Origin: Odiellus spinosus
Taxonomy: Eukaryota > Arthropoda > Arachnida > Opiliones > Phalangiidae
NCBI GenBank assembly: GCA_963920705.1
Contig: OY987230.1
Location: forward strand, 1,488,001-1,552,000
Reading direction: 5' to 3'
Length of the DNA stretch: 64,000 nt
Shown: piece after piece, positions 10,631 through 24,899 of the stretch
Numbering within the stretch: position 1 is the first letter of the stretch
Layout: every line of letters starts with the position of its first letter
The notes under the pieces: model-generated
What the model saw: the letters and a program-made list of their open reading frames with translations, nothing else
Told to the model about the DNA's origin: nothing
Databases searched by the model: none
Translations under genes and position numbers: made by a program

Positions 10631-12705
10631 GAGTTTTCAAAAATCCGTTGAAAAACAAGAAAAATATGGCCAATTCAAGAAATCATAGAATATCAAAATA
10701 GTCAAATTTCAGATTTTCAAAATTCGCTTTTTGATATTAGATGTTTTTGGAATTGTCCATATTTTCCATGTTTTTCAACGGATTTTTGAAAACTCTTATT
10801 ATTTAAACTGTCCATTAATTGCTCTTTCGAATGACTTTGGTTTTGTCTAAATTGCAAAATTGTGACAAATATAAAATTGTTTAAAATAAAGCAAAAACGC
10901 TTAAAAATCCAAGATTATTGGATTCAAATGGACACAAAACTTTTGATTTTTAAGCGATTTAGACAAAATTAAGACCACTCGAAAGAGCAAATATTGGTCT
11001 ATCTAAAAAACAAGAGTTTTGGAAAATCAGTTGAAAAACATGGAAAATATGGACAATTCAAAAAACATCTAATATCAAAAAGCGAATTTTGAAAATCTGA
11101 AATTTGACTATTTTGATATTCTATGATTTCTTGAATTGTCCATATTTTCCATGTTTTTCAACGGATTTTTGAAAACTCTTATTATTTAGACTGTCCATTA
11201 ATTGCTCTTTCGAATGACTTTGGTTTTGTCTAAATTGCAAAATTGTGACAACTATAAAATTGGTTAAAATAAAGCAAAAACGCCTAAAAATCCAAGATTA
11301 TTGGATTCAAATGGACACAAAACTTTTGATTTTTACGCGATTTAGACAAAATTAAGACCACTCGAAAGAGCAAATATTGGTCTATCTAAAAAACAAGAGT
11401 TTTGGAAAATCCGTTGAAAAACATGGAAAATATGGACAATTCAAAAAACATCTAATATCAAAAAGCGAATTTTGAAAATCTGAAATTTGACTATTTTGAT
11501 ATTCTATGATTTCTTGAATTGGCCATATTTTTCTTGTTTTTCAACGGATTTTTGAAAACTCTTATTATTTAGACTGTCCATTAATTGCTCTTTCGAATGA
11601 CTTTGGTTTTGTCTAAATTGCAAAATTGTGACAAATATAAAATTGGTTAAAATTAAGCAAAAACGCTTAAAAATCCAAGATTATTGGATTCAAATGGACA
11701 CAAAACTTTTGATTTTTAAGCGATTTAGACAAAATTAAGACCACTCGAAAGAGCAAATATTGGTCTATCTAAAAAACAAGAGTTTGGAAAATCCGTTGAA
11801 AAACATGGAAAATATGGACAATTCAAAAAACATCTAATATCAAAAAGCGAATTTTGAAAATCTGAAATTTGACTATTTTGATATTCTATGATTTCTTGAG
11901 TTGGCCATATTTTTCTTGTTTTTCAACGGATTTTTGAAACTCTTATTATTTAGACTGTCCATTAATTGCTCTTTCGAATGACTTTGGTTTTGTCTAAATT
12001 GCAAAATTGTGACAAATATAAAATTGGTTAAAATTAAGCAAAAACGCTTAAAAATCCAAGATTATTGGATTCAAATGGACACAAAACTTTTGATTTTTAA
12101 GCGATTTAGACAAAATTAAGACCACTCGAAAGAGCAAATATTGGTCTATCTAAAAAACAAGAGTTTGGAAAATCCGTTGAAAAACATGGAAAATATGGAC
12201 AATTCAAAAAACATCTAATATCAAAAAGCGAATTTTGAAAATCTGAAATTTGACTATTTTGATATTCTATGATTTCTTGAGTTGGCCATATTTTTCTTGT
12301 TTTTCAACGGATTTTTGAAACTCTTATTATTTAGACTGTCCATTAATTGCTCTTTCGAATGACTTTGGTTTTGTCTAAATTGCAAAATTGTGACAAATAT
12401 AAAATTGGTTAAAATAAAGCAAAAACGCTTAAAAATCCAAGATTATTGGATTCAAATGGACACAAAACTTTTGATTTTTAAGCGATTTAGACAAAATTAA
12501 GACCACTCGAAAGAGCAAATATTGGTCTATCTAAAAAACAAGAGTTTTGGAAAATCCGTTGAAAAACATGGAAAATATGGACAATTCAAAAACATCTAAT
12601 ATCAAAAAGCGAATTTTTAAAATCTGAAATTTGACTATTTTGATATTGTATGATTTCTTGAATTGGCCATATTTTTCTTGTTTTTCGACGGATTTTCCAA
12701 AACTA

Positions 12706-12923
12706 TTTTTTTTTAGATAGACCAAAATTTGGTCTTTCGAGTGGTCTTAATTTTGTCTAAATCGCTTAAAATTCAAAAGTTTTGTGTCCATTTGAATCCA
12801 ATAATCTTGGATTTTTAAGCGTTTTTGCTTAATTTTAACCAATTTTATATTTGTCACAATTTTGCAATTTAGACAAAACCAAAGTCATTCGAAAGAGCAA
12901 TTAATGGACAGTCTAAATAATAA
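12706..12923 (-). repeat. Inverted Q core 7
   Basis: Preceded by a P module with five rather than six A in TTCAAAAACATC, a marker often linked to these switches. It is repeated as core 10 at +6,503 bp. The next forward unit has the private CGAATTACTTTGG near 13124, which is also copied at +6,503 bp. Confidence 0.88.
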
Positions 12924-15384
12924 GAGTTTTCAAAAATCCGTTGAAAAACAAGAAAAATATGGCCAATTCAAGAAATCATAGAATATCAAAATAGTCAAAT
13001 TTCAGATTTTCAAAATTCGCTTTTTGATATTAGATGTTTTTGGAATTGTCCATATTTTCCATGTTTTTCAACGGATTTTTGAAAACTCTTATTATTTAAA
13101 CTGTCCATTAATTGCTCTTTCGAATTACTTTGGTTTTGTCTAAATTGCAAAATTGTGACAAATATAAAATTGGTTAAAATAAAGCAAAAACGCTTAAAAA
13201 TCCAAGATTATTGGATTCAAATGGACACAAAACTTTTGATTTTTAAGCGATTTAGACAAAATTAAGACCACTCGAAAGAGCAAATATTGGTCTATCTAAA
13301 AAACAAGAGTTTTGGAAAATCAGTTGAAAAACATGGAAAATATGGACAATTCAAAAAACATCTAATATCAAAAAGCGAATTTTGAAAATCTGAAATTTGA
13401 CTATTTTGATATTCTATGATTTCTTGAATTGTCCATATTTTCCATGTTTTTCAACGGATTTTTGAAAACTCTTATTATTTAGACTGTCCATTAATTGCTC
13501 TTTCGAATGACTTTGGTTTTGTCTAAATTGCAAAATTGTGACAACTATAAAATTGGTTAAAATAAAGCAAAAACGCCTAAAAATCCAAGATTATTGGATT
13601 CAAATGGACACAAAACTTTTGATTTTTACGCGATTTAGACAAAATTAAGACCACTCGAAAGAGCAAATATTGGTCTATCTAAAAAACAAGAGTTTTGGAA
13701 AATCCGTTGAAAAACATGGAAAATATGGACAATTCAAAAAACATCTAATATCAAAAAGCGAATTTTGAAAATCTGAAATTTGACTATTTTGATATTCTAT
13801 GATTTCTTGAATTGGCCATATTTTTCTTGTTTTTCAACGGATTTTTGAAAACTCTTATTATTTAGACTGTCCATTAATTGCTCTTTCGAATGACTTTGGT
13901 TTTGTCTAAATTGCAAAATTGTGACAAATATAAAATTGGTTAAAATTAAGCAAAAACGCTTAAAAATCCAAGATTATTGGATTCAAATGGACACAAAACT
14001 TTTGATTTTTAAGCGATTTAGACAAAATTAAGACCACTCGAAAGAGCAAATATTGGTCTATCTAAAAAACAAGAGTTTTGGAAAATCCGTTGAAAAACAT
14101 GGAAAATATGGACAATTCAAAAAACATCTAATATCAAAAAGCGAATTTTGAAAATCTGAAATTTGACTATTTTGATATTCTATGATTTCTTGAATTGGCC
14201 ATATTTTTCTTGTTTTTCAACGGATTTTTGAAAACTCTTATTATTTAGACTGTCCATTAATTGCTCTTTCGAATGACTTTGGTTTTGTCTAAATTGCAAA
14301 ATTGTGACAAATATAAAATTGGTTAAAATTAAGCAAAAACGCTTAAAAATCCAAGATTATTGGATTCAAATGGACACAAAACTTTTGATTTTTAAGCGAT
14401 TTAGACAAAAGTAAGACCACTCGAAAGAGCAAATATTGGTCTATCTAAAAAACAAGAGTTTTGGAAAATCCGTTGAAAAACATGGAAAATATGGACAATT
14501 CAAAAAACATCTAATATCAAAAAGCGAATTTTGAAAATCTGAAATTTGACTATTTTGATATTCTATGATTTCTTGAGTTGGCCATTTTTTTCTTGTTTTT
14601 CAACGGATTTTTGAAAACTCTTATTATTTAGTCTGTCCATTTATTGCTCTTTCGAATGACTTTGGTTTTGTCTAAATTGCAAAATTGTGACAAATATAAA
14701 ATTGGTTAAAATAAAGCAAAAACGCTTAAAAATCCAAGATTATTGGATTCAAATGGACACAAAACTTTTGATTTTTAAGCGATTTAGACAAAATTAAGAC
14801 CACTCGAAAGAGCAAATATTGGTCTATCTAAAAAACAAGAGTTTTGGAAAATCCGTTAAAAAACATGGAAAATATGGACAATTCAAAAAACATCTAATAT
14901 CAAAAAGCGAATTTTGAAAATCTGAAATTTGACTATTTTGATATTCTATGATTTCTTGAGTTGGCCATATTTTTCTTGTTTTTCAACGGATTTTTGAAAC
15001 TCTTATTATTTAGACTGTCCATTAATTGCTCTTTCGAATGACTTTGGTTTTGTCTAAATTGCAAAATTGTGACAAATATAAAATTGGTTAAAATAAAGCA
15101 AAAACGCTTAAAAATCCAAGATTATTGGATTCAAATGGACACAAAACTTTTGATTTTTAAGCGATTTAGACAAAATTAAGACCACTCGAAAGAGCAAATA
15201 TTGGTCTATCTAAAAAACAAGAGTTTTGGAAAATCCGTTGAAAAACATGGAAAATATGGACAATTCAAAAACATCTTATATCAAAAAGCGAATTTTTAAA
15301 ATCTGAAATTTGACTATTTTGATATTGTATGATTTCTTGAATTGGCCATATTTTTCTTGTTTTTCGACGGATTTTCCAAAACTA

Positions 15385-15602
15385 TTTTTTTTTAGATAGA
15401 CCAAAATTTGGTCTTTCGAGTGGTCTTAATTTTGTCTAAATCGCCTAAAATTCAAAAGTTTTGTGTCCATTTGAATCCAATAATCTTGGATTTTTAAGCG
15501 TTTTTGCTTAATTTTAACCAATTTTATATTTGTCACAATTTTGCAATTTAGACAAAACCAAAGTCATTCGAAAGAGCAATTAATGGACAGTCTAAATAAT
15601 AA
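15385..15602 (-). repeat. Inverted Q core 8 (copy of core 5)
   Basis: Sits 6,503 bp after core 5 and shares its CGCCTAAAATTC and the preceding ACATCTTATATC variant, so it belongs to the second copy of the large duplication. Confidence 0.88.
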
Positions 15603-16915
15603 GAGTTTTCAAAAATCCGTTGAAAAACAAGAAAAATATGGCCAATTCAAGAAATCATAGAATATCAAAATAGTCAAATTTCAGATTTTCAAAATTCGCT
15701 TTTTGATATTAGATGTTTTTGGAATTGTCCATATTTTCCATGTTTTTCAACGGATTTTTGAAAACTCTTATTATTTAAACTGTCCATTAATTGCTCTTTC
15801 GAATGACTTTGGTTTTGTCTAAATTGCAAAATTGTGACAAATATAAAATTGGTTAAAATTAAGCAAAAACGCTTAAAAATCCAAGATTATTGGATTCAAA
15901 TGGACACAAAACTTTTGATTTTTAAGCGATTTAGACAAAATTAAGACCACTCGAAAGAGCAAATATTGGTCTATCTAAAAAACAAGAGTTTTGGAAAATC
16001 CGTTGAAAAACATGGAAAATATGGACAATTCAAAAAACATCTAATATCAAAAAGCGAATTTTGAAAATCTGAAATTTGACTATTTTGATATTCTATGATT
16101 TCTTGAATTGTCCATATTTTCCATGTTTTTCAACGGATTTTTGAAAACTCTTATTATTTAGACTGTCCATTAATTGCTCTTTCGAATGACTTTGGTTTTG
16201 TCTAAATTGCAAAATTGTGACAACTATAAAATTGGTTAAAATAAAGCAAAACGCTTAAAAATCCAAGATTATTGGATTCAAATGGACACAAAACTTTTGA
16301 TTTTTAAGCGATTTAGACAAAATTAAGACCACTCGAAAGAGCAAATATTGGTCTATCTAAAAAACAAGAGTTTTGGAAAATCCGTTGAAAAACATGGAAA
16401 ATATGGACAATTCAAAAAACATCTAATATCAAAAAGCGAATTTTGAGAATCTGAAATTTGACTATTTTGATATTCTATGATTTCTTGAATTGGCCATATT
16501 TTTCTTGTTCTTCAACGGATTTTTGAAAACTCTTATTATTTAGACTGTCCATTAATTGCTCTTTCGAATGACTTTGGTTTTGTCTAAATTGCAAAATTGT
16601 GACAAATATAAAATTGGTTAAAATAAAGCAAAAACGCTTAAAAATCCAAGATTATTGGATTCAAATGGACACAAAACTTTTGATTTTTAAGCGATTTAGA
16701 CAAAATTAAGACCACTCGAAAGAGCAAATATTGGTCTATCAAAAGAACAAGAGTTTTGGAAAATCCGTTGAAAAACATGGAAAATATGGACAATTCAAAA
16801 AACATCTAATATCAAAAAGCGAATTTTTAAAATCTGAAATTTGACTATTTTGATATTGTATGATTTCTTGAATTGGCCATATTTTTCTTGTTTTTCGACG
16901 GATTTTCCAAAACTA

Positions 16916-17133
16916 TTTTTTTTTAGATAGACCAAAATTTGGTCTTTCGAGTGGTCTTAATTTTGTCTAAATCGCTTAAAATTCAAAAGTTTTGTGTCCA
17001 TTTGAATCCAATAATCTTGGATTTTTAAGCGTTTTTGCTTAATTTTAACCAATTTTATATTTGTCACAATTTTGCAATTTAGACAAAACCAAAGTCATTC
17101 GAAAGAGCAATTAATGGACAGTCTAAATAATAA
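16916..17133 (-). repeat. Inverted Q core 9 (copy of core 6)
   Basis: 6,503 bp after core 6. The upstream forward unit has the same CTATCAAAAGAACAAG variant as the unit preceding core 6. Confidence 0.88.
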
Positions 17134-19208
17134 GAGTTTTCAAAAATCCGTTGAAAAACAAGAAAAATATGGCCAATTCAAGAAATCATAGAATATCAAA
17201 ATAGTCAAATTTCAGATTTTCAAAATTCGCTTTTTGATATTAGATGTTTTTGGAATTGTCCATATTTTCCATGTTTTTCAACGGATTTTTGAAAACTCTT
17301 ATTATTTAAACTGTCCATTAATTGCTCTTTCGAATGACTTTGGTTTTGTCTAAATTGCAAAATTGTGACAAATATAAAATTGTTTAAAATAAAGCAAAAA
17401 CGCTTAAAAATCCAAGATTATTGGATTCAAATGGACACAAAACTTTTGATTTTTAAGCGATTTAGACAAAATTAAGACCACTCGAAAGAGCAAATATTGG
17501 TCTATCTAAAAAACAAGAGTTTTGGAAAATCAGTTGAAAAACATGGAAAATATGGACAATTCAAAAAACATCTAATATCAAAAAGCGAATTTTGAAAATC
17601 TGAAATTTGACTATTTTGATATTCTATGATTTCTTGAATTGTCCATATTTTCCATGTTTTTCAACGGATTTTTGAAAACTCTTATTATTTAGACTGTCCA
17701 TTAATTGCTCTTTCGAATGACTTTGGTTTTGTCTAAATTGCAAAATTGTGACAACTATAAAATTGGTTAAAATAAAGCAAAAACGCCTAAAAATCCAAGA
17801 TTATTGGATTCAAATGGACACAAAACTTTTGATTTTTACGCGATTTAGACAAAATTAAGACCACTCGAAAGAGCAAATATTGGTCTATCTAAAAAACAAG
17901 AGTTTTGGAAAATCCGTTGAAAAACATGGAAAATATGGACAATTCAAAAAACATCTAATATCAAAAAGCGAATTTTGAAAATCTGAAATTTGACTATTTT
18001 GATATTCTATGATTTCTTGAATTGGCCATATTTTTCTTGTTTTTCAACGGATTTTTGAAAACTCTTATTATTTAGACTGTCCATTAATTGCTCTTTCGAA
18101 TGACTTTGGTTTTGTCTAAATTGCAAAATTGTGACAAATATAAAATTGGTTAAAATTAAGCAAAAACGCTTAAAAATCCAAGATTATTGGATTCAAATGG
18201 ACACAAAACTTTTGATTTTTAAGCGATTTAGACAAAATTAAGACCACTCGAAAGAGCAAATATTGGTCTATCTAAAAAACAAGAGTTTGGAAAATCCGTT
18301 GAAAAACATGGAAAATATGGACAATTCAAAAAACATCTAATATCAAAAAGCGAATTTTGAAAATCTGAAATTTGACTATTTTGATATTCTATGATTTCTT
18401 GAGTTGGCCATATTTTTCTTGTTTTTCAACGGATTTTTGAAACTCTTATTATTTAGACTGTCCATTAATTGCTCTTTCGAATGACTTTGGTTTTGTCTAA
18501 ATTGCAAAATTGTGACAAATATAAAATTGGTTAAAATTAAGCAAAAACGCTTAAAAATCCAAGATTATTGGATTCAAATGGACACAAAACTTTTGATTTT
18601 TAAGCGATTTAGACAAAATTAAGACCACTCGAAAGAGCAAATATTGGTCTATCTAAAAAACAAGAGTTTGGAAAATCCGTTGAAAAACATGGAAAATATG
18701 GACAATTCAAAAAACATCTAATATCAAAAAGCGAATTTTGAAAATCTGAAATTTGACTATTTTGATATTCTATGATTTCTTGAGTTGGCCATATTTTTCT
18801 TGTTTTTCAACGGATTTTTGAAACTCTTATTATTTAGACTGTCCATTAATTGCTCTTTCGAATGACTTTGGTTTTGTCTAAATTGCAAAATTGTGACAAA
18901 TATAAAATTGGTTAAAATAAAGCAAAAACGCTTAAAAATCCAAGATTATTGGATTCAAATGGACACAAAACTTTTGATTTTTAAGCGATTTAGACAAAAT
19001 TAAGACCACTCGAAAGAGCAAATATTGGTCTATCTAAAAAACAAGAGTTTTGGAAAATCCGTTGAAAAACATGGAAAATATGGACAATTCAAAAACATCT
19101 AATATCAAAAAGCGAATTTTTAAAATCTGAAATTTGACTATTTTGATATTGTATGATTTCTTGAATTGGCCATATTTTTCTTGTTTTTCGACGGATTTTC
19201 CAAAACTA

Positions 19209-19426
19209 TTTTTTTTTAGATAGACCAAAATTTGGTCTTTCGAGTGGTCTTAATTTTGTCTAAATCGCTTAAAATTCAAAAGTTTTGTGTCCATTTGAAT
19301 CCAATAATCTTGGATTTTTAAGCGTTTTTGCTTAATTTTAACCAATTTTATATTTGTCACAATTTTGCAATTTAGACAAAACCAAAGTCATTCGAAAGAG
19401 CAATTAATGGACAGTCTAAATAATAA
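19209..19426 (-). repeat. Inverted Q core 10 (copy of core 7)
   Basis: 6,503 bp after core 7, and followed by the same CGAATTACTTTGG unit near 19627. Last inverted core inside the 6.5-kb duplication. Confidence 0.88.
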
Positions 19427-21120
19427 GAGTTTTCAAAAATCCGTTGAAAAACAAGAAAAATATGGCCAATTCAAGAAATCATAGAATATCAAAATAGTCA
19501 AATTTCAGATTTTCAAAATTCGCTTTTTGATATTAGATGTTTTTGGAATTGTCCATATTTTCCATGTTTTTCAACGGATTTTTGAAAACTCTTATTATTT
19601 AAACTGTCCATTAATTGCTCTTTCGAATTACTTTGGTTTTGTCTAAATTGCAAAATTGTGACAAATATAAAATTGGTTAAAATAAAGCAAAAACGCTTAA
19701 AAATCCAAGATTATTGGATTCAAATGGACACAAAACTTTTGATTTTTAAGCGATTTAGACAAAATTAAGACCACTCGAAAGAGCAAATATTGGTCTATCT
19801 AAAAAACAAGAGTTTTGGAAAATCAGTTGAAAAACATGGAAAATATGGACAATTCAAAAAACATCTAATATCAAAAAGCGAATTTTGAAAATCTGAAATT
19901 TGACTATTTTGATATTCTATGATTTCTTGAATTGTCCATATTTTCCATGTTTTTCAACGGATTTTTGAAAACTCTTATTATTTAGACTGTCCATTAATTG
20001 CTCTTTCGAATGACTTTGGTTTTGTCTAAATTGCAAAATTGTGACAACTATAAAATTGGTTAAAATAAAGCAAAAACGCCTAAAAATCCAAGATTATTGG
20101 ATTCAAATGGACACAAAACTTTTGATTTTTACGCGATTTAGACAAAATTAAGACCACTCGAAAGAGCAAATATTGGTCTATCTAAAAAACAAGAGTTTTG
20201 GAAAATCCGTTGAAAAACATGGAAAATATGGACAATTCAAAAAACATCTAATATCAAAAAGCGAATTTTGAAAATCTGAAATTTGACTATTTTGATATTC
20301 TATGATTTCTTGAATTGGCCATATTTTTCTTGTTTTTCAACGGATTTTTGAAAACTCTTATTATTTAGACTGTCCATTAATTGCTCTTTCGAATGACTTT
20401 GGTTTTGTCTAAATTGCAAAATTGTGACAAATATAAAATTGGTTAAAATTAAGCAAAAACGCTTAAAAATCCAAGATTATTGGATTCAAATGGACACAAA
20501 ACTTTTGATTTTTAAGCGATTTAGACAAAATTAAGACCACTCGAAAGAGCAAATATTGGTCTATCTAAAAAACAAGAGTTTGGAAAATCCGTTGAAAAAC
20601 ATGGAAAATATGGACAATTCAAAAAACATCTAATATCAAAAAGCGAATTTTGAAAATCTGAAATTTGACTATTTTGATATTCTATGATTTCTTGAGTTGG
20701 CCATATTTTTCTTGTTTTTCAACGGATTTTTGAAACTCTTATTATTTAGACTGTCCATTAATTGCTCTTTCGAATGACTTTGGTTTTGTCTAAATTGCAA
20801 AATTGTGACAAATATAAAATTGGTTAAAATAAAGCAAAAACGCTTAAAAATCCAAGATTATTGGATTCAAATGGACACAAAACTTTTGATTTTTAAGCGA
20901 TTTAGACAAAATTAAGACCACTCGAAAGAGCAAATATTGGTCTATCTAAAAAACAAGAGTTTTGGAAAATCCGTTGAAAAACATGGAAAATATGGACAAT
21001 TCAAAAACATCTAATATCAAAAAGCAAATTTTTAAAATCTGAAATTTGACTATTTTGATATTGTATGATTTCTTGAATTGGCCATATTTTTCTTGTTTTT
21101 CGACGGATTTTCCAAAACTA

Positions 21121-21338
21121 TTTTTTTTTAGATAGACCAAAATTTGGTCTTTCGAGTGGTCTTAATTTTGTCTAAATCGCTTAAAATTCAAAAGTTTTGT
21201 GTCCATTTGAATCCAATAATCTTGGATTTTTAAGCGTTTTTGCTTAATTTTAACCAATTTTATATTTGTCACAATTTTGCAATTTAGACAAAACCAAAGT
21301 CATTCGAAAGAGCAATTAATGGACAGTCTAAATAATAA
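21121..21338 (-). repeat. Inverted Q core 11
   Basis: 1,912 bp after core 10. The P module before it has AAAAAGCAAATTT in place of AAAAAGCGAATTT near 21021. Matched by core 15 at +7,270 bp. Confidence 0.88.
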
Positions 21339-23418
21339 GAGTTTTCAAAAATCCGTTGAAAAACAAGAAAAATATGGCCAATTCAAGAAATCATAGAATA
21401 TCAAAATAGTCAAATTTCAGATTTTCAAAATTCGCTTTTTGATATTAGATGTTTTTGGAATTGTCCATATTTTCCATGTTTTTCAACGGATTTTTGAAAA
21501 CTCTTATTATTTAAACTGTCCATTAATTGCTCTTTCGAATTACTTTGGTTTTGTCTAAATTGCAAAATTGTGACAAATATAAAATTGGTTAAAATAAAGC
21601 AAAAACGCTTAAAAATCCAAGATTATTGGATTCAAATGGACACAAAACTTTTGATTTTTAAGCGATTTAGACAAAATTAAGACCACTCGAAAGAGCAAAT
21701 ATTGGTCTATCTAAAAAACAAGAGTTTTGGAAAATCCGTTGAAAAACATGGAAAATATGGACAATTCAAAAAACATCTAATATCAAAAAGCGAATTTTGA
21801 AAATCTGAAATTTGACTATTTTGATATTCTATGATTTCTTGAATTGTCCATATTTTCCATGTTTTTCAACGGATTTTTGAAAACTCTTATTATTTAGACT
21901 GTCCATTAATTGCTCTTTCGAATGACTTTGGTTTTGTCTAAATTGCAAAATTGTGACAACTATAAAATTGGTTAAAATAAAGCAAAACGCTTAAAAATCC
22001 AAGATTATTGGATTCAAATGGACACAAAACTTTTGATTTTTAAGCGATTGAGACAAAATTAAGACCACTCGAAAGAGCAAATATTGGTCTATCTAAAAAA
22101 CAAGAGTTTTGGAAAATCCGTTGAAAAACATGGAAAATATGGACAATTCAAAAAACATCTAATATCAAAAAGCGAATTTTGAGAATCTGAAATTTGACTA
22201 TTTTGATATTCTATGATTTCTTGAATTGGCCATATTTTTCTTGTTTTTCAACGGATTTTTGAAAACTCTTATTATTTAGACTGTCCATTAATTGCTCTTT
22301 CGAATGACTTTGGTTTTGTCTAAATTGCAAAATTGTGACAAATATAAAATTGGTTAAAATAAAGCAAAAACGCTTAAAAATCCAAGATTATTGGATTCAA
22401 ATGGACACAAAACTTTTGATTTTTAAGCGATTTAGACAAAATTAAGACCACTCGAAAGAGCAAATATTGGTCTATCAAAAGAACAAGAGTTTTGGAAAAT
22501 CCGTTGAAAAACATGGAAAATATGGACAATTCAAAAAACATCTAATATCAAAAAGCGAATTTTTAAAATCTGAAATTTGACTATTTTGATATTGTATGAT
22601 TTCTTGAATTGGCCATATTTTTCTTGTTTTTCAACGGATTTTTGAAAACTCTTATTATTTAGACTGTCCATTAATTACTCTTTCGAATGACTTTGGTTTT
22701 GTCTAAATTGCAAAATTGTGACAACTATAAAATTGGTTAAAATAAAGCAAAACGCTTAAAAATCCAAGATTATTGGATTCAAATGGACACAAAACTTTTG
22801 ATTTTTAAGCGATTTAGACAAAATTAAGACCACTCGAAAGAGCAAATATTGGTCTATCTAAAAAACAAGAGTTTTGGAAAATCCGTTGAAAAACATGGAA
22901 AATATGGACAATTCAAAAAACATCTAATATCAAAAAGCGAATTTTGAAAATCTGAAATTTGACTATTTTGATATTCTATGATTTCTTGAGTTGGCCATAT
23001 TTTTCTTGTTTTTCAACGGATTTTTGAAAACTCTTATTATTTAGACTGTCCATTAATTGCTCTTTCGAATGACTTTGGTTTTGTCTAAATTGCAAAATTG
23101 TGACAAATATAAAATTGGTTAAAATAAAGCAAAAACGCTTAAAAATCCAAGATTATTATGGTATTCAAATGGACACAAAACTTTTGATTTTTAAGCGATT
23201 TAGACAAAATTAAGACCACTCGAAAGAGCAAATATTGGTCTATCTAAAAAACAAGAGTTTTGGAAAATCCGTTGAAAAACATGGAAAATATGGACAATTC
23301 AAAAACATCTAATATCAAAAAGCGAATTTTTAAAATCTGAAATTTGACTATTTTGATATTGTATGATTTCTTGAATTGGCCATATTTTTCTTGTTTTGCG
23401 ACGGATTTTCCAAAACTA

Positions 23419-23636
23419 TTGTTTTTTAGATAGACCAAAATTTGGTCTTTCGAGTGGTCTTAATTTTGTCTAAATCGCTTAAAATTCAAAAGTTTTGTGT
23501 CCATTTGAATCCAATAATCTTGGATTTTTAAGCGTTTTTGCTTAATTTTAACCAATTTTATATTTGTCACAATTTTGCAATTTAGACAAAACCAAAGTCA
23601 TTCGAAAGAGCAATTAATGGACAGTCTAAATAATAA
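23419..23636 (-). repeat. Inverted Q core 12
   Basis: The switch reads TGCGACGG, a private base change, followed by ACTATTG with no poly-T run. Matched by core 16 at +7,270 bp. The forward unit before it holds the 3-bp insertion in the Q loop. Confidence 0.88.
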
Positions 23637-24565
23637 GAGTTTTCAAAAATCCGTTGAAAAACAAGAAAAATATGGCCAATTCAAGAAATCATAGAATATC
23701 AAAATAGTCAAATTTCAGATTTTCAAAATTCGCTTTTTGATATTAGATGTTTTTGGAATTGTCCATATTTTCCATGTTTTTCAACGGATTTTTGAAAACT
23801 CTTATTATTTAAACTGTACATTAATTGCTCTTTCGAATGACTTTGGTTTTGTCTAAATTGCAAAATTGTGACAAATATAAAATTGGTTAAAATAAAGCAA
23901 AAACGCTTAAAAATCCAAGATTATTGGATTCAAATGGACACAAAACTTTTGATTTTTAAGCGATTTAGACAAAATTAAGACCACTCGAAAGAGCAAATAT
24001 TGGTCTATCTAAAAAACAAGAGTTTTGGAAAATCCGTTGAAAAACATGTAAAATATGGACAATTCAAAAAACATCTAATATCAAAAAGCGAATTTTGAAA
24101 ATCTGAAATTTGACTATTTTGATATTCTATGATTTCTTGAATTGGCCATATTTTTCTTGTTTTTCAACGGATTTTTGAAAACTCTTATTATTTAGACTGT
24201 CCATTAATTGCTCTTTCGAATGACTTTGGTTTTGTCTAAATAACAAAATTGTGACAAATATAAAATTGGTTAAAATTAAGCAAAAACGCTTAAAAATCCA
24301 AGATTATTGGATTCAAATGGACACAAAACTTTTGATTTTTAAGCGATTTAGACAAAATTAAGACCACTCGAAAGAGCAAATATTGGTCTATCTAAAAAAC
24401 AAGAGTTTGGAAAATCCGTTGAAAAACATGGAAAATATGGACAATTCAAAAAACATCTAATATCAAAAAGCGAATTTTGAAAATCTGAAATTTGACTATT
24501 TTGATATTCTATGATTTCTTGAATTGGCCATATTTTTCTTGTTTTTCAACGGATTTTCCAAAACT

Positions 24566-24783
24566 ATTTTTTTTAGATAGACCAAAATTTGGTCTTTCGA
24601 GTGGTCTTAATTTTGTCTAAATCGCTTAAAATTCAAAAGTTTTGTGTCCATTTGAATCCAATAATCTTGGATTTTTAAGCGTTTTTGCTTAATTTTAACC
24701 AATTTTATATTTGTCACAATTTTGCAATTTAGACAAAACCAAAGTCATTCGAAAGAGCAATTAATGGACAGTCTAAATAATAA
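24566..24783 (-). repeat. Inverted Q core 13
   Basis: The switch has CAACGG and an eight-T run, mixing the two switch types seen elsewhere. The P module on its right carries CAAGTAAAATATGG. It is 1,531 bp upstream of core 14. Confidence 0.87.
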
Positions 24784-24899
24784 GAGTTTTCAAAAATCCG
24801 TTGAAAAACAAGTAAAATATGGCCAATTCAAGAAATCATAGAATATCAAAATAGTCAAATTTCAGATTTTCAAAATTCGCTTTTTGATATTAGATGTTT

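Larger units (their letters stand above)
7600..14100 (+). repeat. Large duplication, copy 1 (offset 6,503 bp)
   Basis: About 17 monomers recur 6,503 bp downstream. Matching landmarks are three inverted cores, GACAAAAGTAAG at 7901, the shortened GAGTTTGG near 11782, ACGCGATTTAG near 11337, and CGAATTACTTTGG near 13124. The offset is 8 bp less than 17 x 383 because small deletions are shared. Ends are uncertain by about 0.4 kb; the inverted core at 6969-7186 has no partner at +6,503. Confidence 0.85.
14100..20600 (+). repeat. Large duplication, copy 2 (offset 6,503 bp)
   Basis: Directly abuts copy 1, making a tandem higher-order repeat. GACAAAAGTAAG lies at 14404 and the inverted cores at 15385, 16916 and 19209. 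The match fades near 20.57 kb, where this copy has GAGTTTGG and copy 1 has GAGTTTTGG. Confidence 0.85.
20000..24000 (+). repeat. Segmental duplication, copy 1 (offset 7,270 bp)
   Basis: About 4 kb that recurs 7,270 bp downstream. Shared landmarks are CGCCTAAAAATCC near 20077, inverted cores 11 and 12, TTAATTACTCTTTCG near 22671, the loop insertion near 23151 and AAACTGTACATT at 23811. The copies differ at scattered sites, for example GATTGAGAC near 22048 only here. It is therefore older or less well homogenised than the 6.5-kb pair. Confidence 0.82.
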
